A DNA stretch of 56,410 nucleotides from contig CAIQPS010000006.1 in NCBI GenBank assembly GCA_903873715.1, positions 1 to 56,410 of the forward strand. Direction: 5' to 3'. The translations under genes were made by a program, and so were the position numbers. The stretch is from an uncultured Actinomycetes bacterium (GTDB lineage: Bacteria > Actinomycetota > Thermoleophilia > RBG-16-64-13). This document shows positions 49,358-56,410 of the stretch, piece after piece (positions within the stretch are counted from its first letter, which is position 1; the number at the start of each line of letters is the position of its first letter). Under the pieces are notes generated by a model. That model ran no database searches. It was not told the DNA's origin and saw only the letters and a program-made list of their open reading frames with translations.

Positions 49358-49996
49358 GTGCGACCCGACGTGACCTCACCCGATGCCCTCATCTTCGATC
49401 TCGACGGTACCCTCTGGGACGCCGCAGCCGCGTCCACCTTTGGATGGAACCTGGCGCTGGAAGAGATGGGGCTGCCGCAGAGGATCACCGACGAGGGCAT
49501 CCGCTCCGTCTCCGGCCGGCCGTTCCCGGAATGTGCCGCCAGACTGCTTCCCGGGCTCATGCCCATCCCTCATGCGACCCTCGATCACCTGGAGGAGGGG
49601 GAGCGCCTCGGCATCGAACGGATACCCGGCGACCTGTACCCCGGCGTGGCCGAGGGCCTTCCCCGCCTGGCCGAGCGATATCGCCTGTTCCTGGTGAGCA
49701 ACTGCCCCGGCTGGTACCTGGAGGCGTTCTTCCGCCATCGCGGGCTGCAGGAGCATTTCACCGGTTGGGACTGCTATGGCATGTCCGGTGTGCCGAAAGC
49801 GGGGATGCTCCAGGATCTGGCGGCCGCCCACGGGCTGCAGCGGGCGGTGTATGTCGGGGACACGCAGGGGGACCACGCGGCGACCGAGGCGGCCGGCATG
49901 ACCTTCGCTTTCGTGGAGTACGGTTTCGGCCGGGTCGAGGACGCGCCGCTCAGGTTCAGCAACTTTCCGGAGATAGTGGGACACTTTCTCGCATAG
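49358..49996 (+). CDS. HAD-superfamily hydrolase
   Basis: 212 residues from a GTG at 49358 that lacks a ribosome site but has a -10-like TACAAT six bases upstream. Motif I is Phe-Asp-Leu-Asp-Gly-Thr-Leu-Trp, motif II Val-Ser-Asn-Cys, motif III Lys in Gly-Val-Pro-Lys-Ala-Gly, and motif IV Gly-Asp-Thr-Gln-Gly-Asp. A helical cap lies between motifs I and II, as in phosphoglycolate phosphatase-like enzymes. It is a probable small-molecule phosphatase; the substrate is unknown. Confidence 0.9.
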   Translation: MRPDVTSPDALIFDLDGTLWDAAAASTFGWNLALEEMGLPQRITDEGIRSVSGRPFPECAARLLPGLMPIPHATLDHLEEGERLGIERIPGDLYPGVAEGLPRLAERYRLFLVSNCPGWYLEAFFRHRGLQEHFTGWDCYGMSGVPKAGMLQDLAAAHGLQRAVYVGDTQGDHAATEAAGMTFAFVEYGFGRVEDAPLRFSNFPEIVGHFLA

Positions 49997-50051
49997 GGAC
50001 GAAGGTCCGCAACCTGCTCGCCCCAGACGAACGTGTCATCGGCCGGGAGGG

Positions 50052-50681
50052 ATGACTGTGGCTGCGCCGCGGGGTATGTCGGAAAGGACCAAGGCGGAGA
50101 TCGTCGCCGCCGCGCGCCGGCTCTTTGCGGAGAAGGGCTTCACCGCCGTGAGCATCCGCGATATCGCGAAAGCCGCCGGGGTGACGCACGGCCTCGTCCA
50201 CTACTACTTCAACACCCGTGAGCGGCTCATGGAGGAAGTGGTCCGGGCCGAGGTGACCTCCGGAGTGGAGATGCTCCTCGCCAACCCGGCGGACGATCCG
50301 GCCGACGCCCGGGACGTCATGCGCCGCGTGCTCCGCCACTTCATGACGGAGAAGAGGACGTCGCTCACCCTCATCGCCCGGGCGGAGCTCATCGGGCTCG
50401 AACCTGAGAAGTGGCGTGCCCCGGACTCGGGGGGCCCTCTCGCCATGATGGCTCAACGCCTGGCCGGGATGCAGGATCAGGCGGCCCCGGACGGCCACCG
50501 GCTGGACCCCGCCCTGGTCGGCGCGTACATCGGAGCCGCCATGTTCGCCCTCTCCTTTATGAGCCCCTGGCTGTTCAGCGCGGTCGGCCTCGCAGCCGAC
50601 GCCTACGAGACCCGGGTCGATGAACTGGTGGAAGTCTCCATGACGCTGCTGGGTGCCGCCACCGGACTTGGGGCGGGCTGA
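50052..50681 (+). CDS. TetR family transcriptional regulator
   Basis: 209 residues from the ATG at 50052; GGGAGG is very close to that codon, so the in-frame GTG at 50058 may be the real start. The helix-turn-helix is Ile-Arg-Asp-Ile-Ala-Lys-Ala-Ala-Gly-Val-Thr-His-Gly-Leu-Val-His-Tyr-Tyr-Phe. Similarity to the TetR protein of the larE operon extends into the ligand domain. It converges with the RidA gene, so its targets are not given by context; the palindrome AGTGAGCGCTCACT at 40436 is the kind of site such a protein binds. Confidence 0.9.
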   Translation: MTVAAPRGMSERTKAEIVAAARRLFAEKGFTAVSIRDIAKAAGVTHGLVHYYFNTRERLMEEVVRAEVTSGVEMLLANPADDPADARDVMRRVLRHFMTEKRTSLTLIARAELIGLEPEKWRAPDSGGPLAMMAQRLAGMQDQAAPDGHRLDPALVGAYIGAAMFALSFMSPWLFSAVGLAADAYETRVDELVEVSMTLLGAATGLGAG

Positions 50682-50691
50682 GACCCCCGGC

Positions 50692-51087
50692 TCACCCCAC
50701 CGCCGTCGCCTCTATCTCTATCAGCCAGTCCGGATCGGCGAGCCTGCTGACGCCCAGCAAGGTCGAGGCCGGTTTGCAGCCGGCCGCCTTGAGGCGGTCG
50801 CCCAGGACGGCAGTCGCTTCGAGAAAGGCCGGCACGTCGGTGACGTAGTAGTTGAGCCGCACCACGTCGCCCAAGCCGAGTCCGGCGTGGCCGAGGACGT
50901 TCTCCAGGTTGTCGAGACAGCGGTGGAACTGGGCCACCATGTCGCCGGGGTGGAGGGTGGCGCCCTGCGCGTCCACGGACGTCTGGCCGGCGCAGTAGAC
51001 CACCCGTCCGGCGCCCGTGACCTCGATGGCCTGGGAGAAGTCGAACTGGTCCTGCCAGTCTCCTGGGTTGATGGAGCGTCTCTCCAT
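50692..51087 (-). CDS. RidA family protein
   Basis: 131 residues; AAGGA six bases before the ATG, which lies two bases after the stop of the hydrolase gene. The fold shows Val-Val-Tyr-Cys-Ala-Gly-Gln-Thr, Gln-Phe-His-Arg-Cys-Leu-Asp-Asn-Leu, Asn-Tyr-Tyr-Val-Thr-Asp and a C-terminal Ile-Glu-Ile-Glu-Ala-Thr-Ala. The usual Arg105 of enamine deaminases is not obvious near Cys-Lys-Pro-Ala-Ser-Thr, so the activity may differ. Coupling to an alpha/beta hydrolase suggests a small degradative step rather than general enamine detoxification. Confidence 0.9.
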   Translation of the reverse strand: MERRSINPGDWQDQFDFSQAIEVTGAGRVVYCAGQTSVDAQGATLHPGDMVAQFHRCLDNLENVLGHAGLGLGDVVRLNYYVTDVPAFLEATAVLGDRLKAAGCKPASTLLGVSRLADPDWLIEIEATAVG

Positions 51088-51089
51088 CG

Positions 51090-51875
51090 TCAGTCCTTCG
51101 CCGCGAAGCCGCGGATGGCCTTCGCCACCTCGTCCGGCATGGAGTAGTGGACGCCGTGGTTGCCCGGGATGACACTGACGACCGCGCCCAAGCGGTCGGC
51201 CAGCCAGGTGGCTGCCTCCATGAAGAACGGCGGGCTGTCGGCGCCGCAGAGCACCGTGACCGGGGTCGAGACCCGGGCCAGATCCTCGTCGGCCGGGCGG
51301 TAGTACTCGAACTCGTCGAACTCGTGGTCTATCCAGGTGCGGTCGGCGGCCAGGCGCTCCTTGTAGCCCTCGGAGAACCCGTTGTAGATCTCGTCGCCGG
51401 TGAGGGCGCGCAGGAACGGGACCTTGCCGTCGGCCGTGGCCTGCTTGAGCCATGCGAGCACCGAGTGGTAGTCCCCCATGCCCGAGAAGAGCGGGGGCTC
51501 GTGCAGCATGGCGCCGGCGACCATCTCCGGGTGGCGCAGCGTCAGCGCCAAGCCGATGATGGCGCCCGAACTGTTCCCCCACACCATCGCCGGGGCCAGA
51601 CCGGTGGCCTTGAGCAGCGCGGCCGCGTCATCGGCCTGCTCGTCTACCGTCGTGCCCGCGTAGCCGTCGGGGCGGGGGCTGCGGGAGAAGCCGCGGCGGT
51701 CGTAGGAGAGCACCGTGAAGTCGTCCTGCAACAGCGTCACCACACGGGCGTACTCCTCGGCGTCGCCCTCGGCGCCCGGGATGAAGAGGAGCACCGGCCC
51801 CGTCCCCTTGATCTCGTAGAACAGCTGCGTCCCGTTGGCGTCGACCGTGGTCGGCAGGGGCTTGGGCTCCGTCAT
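51090..51875 (-). CDS. Alpha/beta hydrolase
   Basis: 261 residues from the ATG at 51875, preceded by GGGAGGA. Oxyanion region Leu-Leu-Phe-Ile-Pro-Gly-Ala-Glu-Gly, Ser nucleophile in Trp-Gly-Asn-Ser-Ser-Gly-Ala, acid Asp in Leu-Cys-Gly-Ala-Asp-Ser, and His in Gly-Asn-His-Gly-Val-His. The Arg-Arg-Gly-Phe-Ser-Arg-Ser motif is typical of esterase/epoxide-hydrolase-like members. Cotranscribed with the RidA gene; divergent from cydA with a 182-base gap. Confidence 0.9.
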   Translation of the reverse strand: MTEPKPLPTTVDANGTQLFYEIKGTGPVLLFIPGAEGDAEEYARVVTLLQDDFTVLSYDRRGFSRSPRPDGYAGTTVDEQADDAAALLKATGLAPAMVWGNSSGAIIGLALTLRHPEMVAGAMLHEPPLFSGMGDYHSVLAWLKQATADGKVPFLRALTGDEIYNGFSEGYKERLAADRTWIDHEFDEFEYYRPADEDLARVSTPVTVLCGADSPPFFMEAATWLADRLGAVVSVIPGNHGVHYSMPDEVAKAIRGFAAKD

Positions 51876-52057
51876 CGTTCCTCCCTTTGTCCGGTGGGCG
51901 GCCGGTGCTGACCGCGTCCATCCATTGAATGACTCCACGGGGTCGAAGTCAAACCGCGTGATAGGCTTCGGGGCACACCACTGGACACGGAGTCGCCGGT
52001 GTAGCCCTTGGGCATTTCGGGGAAACCAGGGGCTGTCGAGCGGGGGAGGCATCGTTC

Positions 52058-53470
52058 TTGTCAACAGCAGTCGAACTCGCCAGGATCCAGTTCGCGCTGA
52101 CGATCGGCTACCACTTCATGTTCGTGCCCGTCAGCATGGGTCTCGGGTTGATGATGGTGCTCGCCGCCCGGCGCTACCGCCGCAGCGGGCTCGATACCGA
52201 CCGTTCTTCCGTGGACCTTTGGACCCGCATGTTCGCCGCCACGTTCGCCGCAGGTGTGGCCACCGGGCTGACGATGGAGTTCGCCTTCGGGACCAACTGG
52301 TCGGCGTACTCGCGCTTCGTCGGCAACATCTTCGGGGCGCCGCTGGCCATCGAGGGGCTGCTCTCCTTCTTCGTGGAATCGAGCTTCCTGGGGATCGTGC
52401 TGTTCGGCAAGGACCGCATCTCCAACCGCGCGTACTACGCGAGCGTCTGGATCGTGTTCCTCGCGGCGCTCAATTCAGCGTTCTGGATCCTCGTCGCCAA
52501 CTCGTGGATGCACACCCCTGCCGGCTTCGCCGTCGAGAACGGGCAGGCGGTCTTGACCAACATCTGGGCGGCGATCTTCACCAAGTCGCTCGCTCCGCGA
52601 TTCGTGCACACCGTCAACGCGACCTTCATGACCGGGGCGTTCATCACCGCGGGCGTGGCGGCACACTATCTGCTCAAGCGCCGGCACCTGGACTTCGCGA
52701 AGCGGGCCCTCGTCACGGCGCTCATCGTGGGGACCATCACCTCGGTGGCCCAGCCGTTCATCGGGCACTGGCAGTCGCTCGAGATCACCGCCGACCAGCC
52801 CATGAAGATGGCCGCCATGGAGGGCATCTATCAGACCGGGTCCCACCAGCCGCTCAGCATCTACGGCTGGGTGGACACCGCGAACGGGCGCGCGGTCAGC
52901 ATCCAGGTCCCCGACGGACTCAGCTTGATGCTGGGTCTCGATCCCGATCACGTGGTCAAAGGGCTCGACTCCGTCCCGCCGGCCGATCGGCCGAACGCGC
53001 AGGTGCTGTTCCAGACGTGGCACCTGATGCTCGGGATAGGGACCCTGCTGGCCGCGATCATGGTCATAGGGCTGTATCTGTTGTGGCGAAGACGGCTCCA
53101 GTTCTCGTTGCCCTATCTCAAGGTCCTGCGCCTGGCGATGCCGCTCCCGGTGATCACCTGCCTGCTCGGCTGGGCCACCACGGAGATGGGGCGGCAGCCG
53201 TGGATCGTGCAAGGCCGACTGCGCACCATCGATGCCGTGTCGCCCACGGTCTCAACCGGCGAGGTGGCGACCACGCTGGCCATCCTGGTGGCGATCTACA
53301 GCGGGGTGTTCGTCGCCTGGCTGTACGTGGTGAGGAGCATCGTCCGTAAGGGGCCTGTGCCGGCGCCTGTCGGCGCCGAAGAAGCCGCCGGTCCCGAGCC
53401 GCCCGCGGCCCGGCCGGAGCAGGTCTCCCAGCCGGGGCCCGGCCGCCGCTTCCGCGCAGGGCCGTCATGA
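52058..53470 (+). CDS. cydA: Cytochrome bd ubiquinol/menaquinol oxidase subunit I
   Basis: 470 residues from a TTG at 52058, eight bases after GGAGG. Haem ligand His19 (Gly-Tyr-His19-Phe-Met-Phe) confirms this start. Ala-Ala-Leu-Asn-Ser-Ala-Phe-Trp-Ile-Leu and Gly-Trp-Ala-Thr-Thr-Glu-Met-Gly-Arg-Gln-Pro-Trp are hallmarks. It is shorter than the E. coli subunit (522 residues from memory), consistent with the short quinol-loop class of Gram-positives. The enzyme reduces O2 to water with high affinity in the cytoplasmic membrane. cydB overlaps by four bases; cydDC is not in the window. Confidence 0.97.
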   Translation: MSTAVELARIQFALTIGYHFMFVPVSMGLGLMMVLAARRYRRSGLDTDRSSVDLWTRMFAATFAAGVATGLTMEFAFGTNWSAYSRFVGNIFGAPLAIEGLLSFFVESSFLGIVLFGKDRISNRAYYASVWIVFLAALNSAFWILVANSWMHTPAGFAVENGQAVLTNIWAAIFTKSLAPRFVHTVNATFMTGAFITAGVAAHYLLKRRHLDFAKRALVTALIVGTITSVAQPFIGHWQSLEITADQPMKMAAMEGIYQTGSHQPLSIYGWVDTANGRAVSIQVPDGLSLMLGLDPDHVVKGLDSVPPADRPNAQVLFQTWHLMLGIGTLLAAIMVIGLYLLWRRRLQFSLPYLKVLRLAMPLPVITCLLGWATTEMGRQPWIVQGRLRTIDAVSPTVSTGEVATTLAILVAIYSGVFVAWLYVVRSIVRKGPVPAPVGAEEAAGPEPPAARPEQVSQPGPGRRFRAGPS

Positions 53471-54480
53471 CTGCGCTGCAAGTCGGCTGGTTCGTGGTCG
53501 TGGCGCTGTTTGTGGCCGCTTATGCCATCCTGGACGGCTTCGACCTCGGTGTGGGGATCCTCTACGCCGCCACCCGGGATCGCGAGCACCGGGAGGCCCT
53601 CCACGAAAGCATCAGCCCCTTCTGGGACGGCAATGAGGTGTGGCTCATCCTCATAGGCGGGTTGGTGTTCGCGGTCTTCCCGGCCGTGTACGCGGCGGCG
53701 CTCAGCGGCCTGTACCTGCTGTTCATGCTCGTCCTGTTCGGCCTCATCCTGCGCTCCGCGGCCCTTGGGCTGTACTACTTCAAGGTGCCGGCCGCCCGGC
53801 GCTGGGTGTTGGCGTTCTCCGGCGGGTCGGTGCTGGCCGGGTTCTTCCTGGGGATCATCGCGGGCGACCTTGTCCGAGGGGTGCCGCTCGATGCCAACGG
53901 CGACTTCGCCGGCGGCGCGGGGGCTCTGTTCGACCCGTTCGCGATCGTCACCGGGCTGTTCGCCCTGGCCGTGTTCGCCAACCAGGGAGCCGCGTGGGCG
54001 GCCGCCAAGACCTCCGGGCCGGCGCATGCGCTCTCGCGAGGCATGCGCCGCTGGACCGCCTGGGCGACGCTGGGCATGTTCGCCCTCACCACCCTGCTGG
54101 CCGCGTTGCTCGTGACCGATCACGCCCGGGCGCTCGCGGGGCGGCCGCTCGGCTGGGTGATGGTGGCGCTGGTCGTGGGAGGGCTGGCCGTCGAACTGGT
54201 GCTCGGGCGGCGCGGACGGGACCGGGCCGCCTTCTTCGGCGCGAGCGCGGCAGTGGTGGGCCTGGTGGGTATCTGGGCCGTGGGGGCGTATCCGAACATC
54301 GTGCCGGACCGCGGCGGCGCCGGGCGCGCGCTCACCATCGCGAGTGCCGCGGCGCCGCATGCATCGCTGGTGGCGATGGCCGTGGTGGCGGCAATCGGTA
54401 TACCATTGGCCGCTGTCTGCTTCACCGCGGTGTACCGGACCTTCAGGGGCCGGCGAGGGACGTCCCACGAGGGCTATTGA
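53467..54480 (+). CDS. cydB: Cytochrome bd oxidase subunit II
   Basis: 337 residues; the ATG overlaps the cydA stop (ATGA). The N-terminus Ala-Tyr-Ala-Ile-Leu-Asp-Gly-Phe-Asp-Leu-Gly and the segment Phe-Trp-Asp-Gly-Asn-Glu-Val-Trp-Leu are diagnostic for CydB, followed by about eight hydrophobic helices. It forms the heterodimer with CydA. No CydX-like small gene was seen; the next gene, gnd, starts 38 bases later. Confidence 0.96.
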   Translation: MTALQVGWFVVVALFVAAYAILDGFDLGVGILYAATRDREHREALHESISPFWDGNEVWLILIGGLVFAVFPAVYAAALSGLYLLFMLVLFGLILRSAALGLYYFKVPAARRWVLAFSGGSVLAGFFLGIIAGDLVRGVPLDANGDFAGGAGALFDPFAIVTGLFALAVFANQGAAWAAAKTSGPAHALSRGMRRWTAWATLGMFALTTLLAALLVTDHARALAGRPLGWVMVALVVGGLAVELVLGRRGRDRAAFFGASAAVVGLVGIWAVGAYPNIVPDRGGAGRALTIASAAAPHASLVAMAVVAAIGIPLAAVCFTAVYRTFRGRRGTSHEGY

Positions 54481-54517
54481 CGGCGCCGGGCCTGCGGCCG
54501 GCACGAAGAAGGTGGAG

Positions 54518-55936
<1,419 letters not shown>

Positions 55937-55965
55937 GGCGGCTTCGCATGCGAGAAGGAGCCGGA

Positions 55966-56410
55966 CATGGGAGATAGGCTTCTGAGGAAGCCTCAGAGCC
56001 CGTTGGTGGAGACGGCGCCCTCGGGCGCGTCCGTCGCCGTGCTCCCCGACTACGAGTCGCTGGCCCTCGCCGCCGCGACGGTCATCGTCGCGGAGGCCCG
56101 GCGGGCGGTGGCCGAGCGGGGGCGCTTCACCATCGCGCTGGCGGGGGGCTCCACTCCCAAGCCGGTCTTCAGGCTTTTGGCCGCGCCGCCGTTCTCCGAC
56201 GCGACGCCCTGGCCGCAGACCGAGGTCTTCTGGGGCGACGAGCGGTGTGCGGACATCACAGACCCGCGCAGCAACGAGCGGGCGGCGCGGGAAGCGCTGC
56301 TCGATCACGTGCCGGTGCCGACGGAGAAGGTCCACCCGATGTTCGCCGGGGCGCCGGCGGGCGCCGGCTCGGGCGAGCCGGGCAGCCCCGGGAAGGGCGG
56401 CGCCGCGGCG
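55966..56410 (+). CDS. pgl: 6-phosphogluconolactonase, 3' end beyond window
   Basis: At least 148 codons from the ATG at 55966, with GAAGGAG upstream, running off the window. Leu-Ala-Gly-Gly-Ser-Thr-Pro-Lys and Phe-Trp-Gly-Asp-Glu-Arg-Cys...Ser-Asn-Glu-Arg are the conserved NagB/Pgl signatures. It hydrolyses 6-phosphogluconolactone, the step before gnd. It lies 29 bases after gnd in the same direction. The visible end carries a Gly/Ala/Pro-rich insertion. Confidence 0.92.

Noticed and set aside
51876-52057. Rex or other redox operator before cydA
   Set aside because: No TTGTGA-type inverted repeat was found in the divergent region; only a weak GACT...AGTC pairing.

Overview
The window is GC-rich bacterial chromosome, densely packed with genes and with no rRNA, tRNA, insertion sequence or CRISPR array that I can recognise. 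The organism looks like an Actinomycetota member, probably a deep-branching and facultatively anaerobic one. Reasons (inference): several genes appear leaderless, with a -10 box 6-9 nt before the start codon; lipoproteins and LytR-CpsA-Psr proteins carry Thr/Ser-rich linkers typical of that phylum; many starts are GTG; and two pyrogallol transhydroxylase-type molybdoenzymes sit near a cytochrome bd oxidase. No marker gene for a finer assignment is present.

Layout. 1-5.1 kb: a lipoprotein cut by the window edge, a GNAT acetyltransferase and two tandem LytR-CpsA-Psr cell-wall ligases with an extra C-terminal domain. 5.2-12.2 kb: a signalling block made of a FixJ/NarL-type regulator, a SipW-type signal peptidase, a seven-PAS hybrid histidine kinase and a REC-PAS-HD-GYP protein; near-identical palindromes lie on both sides of the peptidase gene. 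12.2-15.9 kb: a sulfur-assimilation locus (Rrf2 regulator, metY, cysK, second Rrf2 regulator) with a well-formed promoter and a long leader. 15.9-26 kb: mixed small operons: TetR-larE, a zinc-ribbon/DUF2569/TPR membrane protein, a zinc alcohol dehydrogenase, a repeat lipoprotein, a HEAT protein, a flavodoxin, a nitroreductase, a HigBA-type toxin-antitoxin pair, a DUF4349 lipoprotein and a DUF2283/DUF4258 pair.

26.2-45.1 kb: two transhydroxylase-type molybdopterin enzymes. The first (minus strand) is divergent from a double cyclic-nucleotide-binding-domain protein. The second is followed by a gamma-resorcylate-decarboxylase-like amidohydrolase and a metallo-beta-lactamase-fold hydrolase. The promoter of the first enzyme and the gap in front of the amidohydrolase share an inverted repeat (TGTGCG-N6-CGCAC), which suggests one regulon for anaerobic turnover of hydroxylated aromatics. 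Between them lie a PhoR/PhoB-like pair, two tandem secreted amidases with three repeat modules each, a hydrolase/phosphoribosyltransferase pair and an uncharacterised two-gene zinc-ribbon operon.

45.2-56.4 kb: a very large mosaic membrane protein with HEAT repeats, a HAD hydrolase, a second TetR regulator, a RidA/alpha-beta hydrolase pair, cydAB, and gnd followed by the start of pgl (oxidative pentose phosphate pathway). Only one gap exceeds 300 bases (12707-13010); it holds a terminator, a promoter and a leader.
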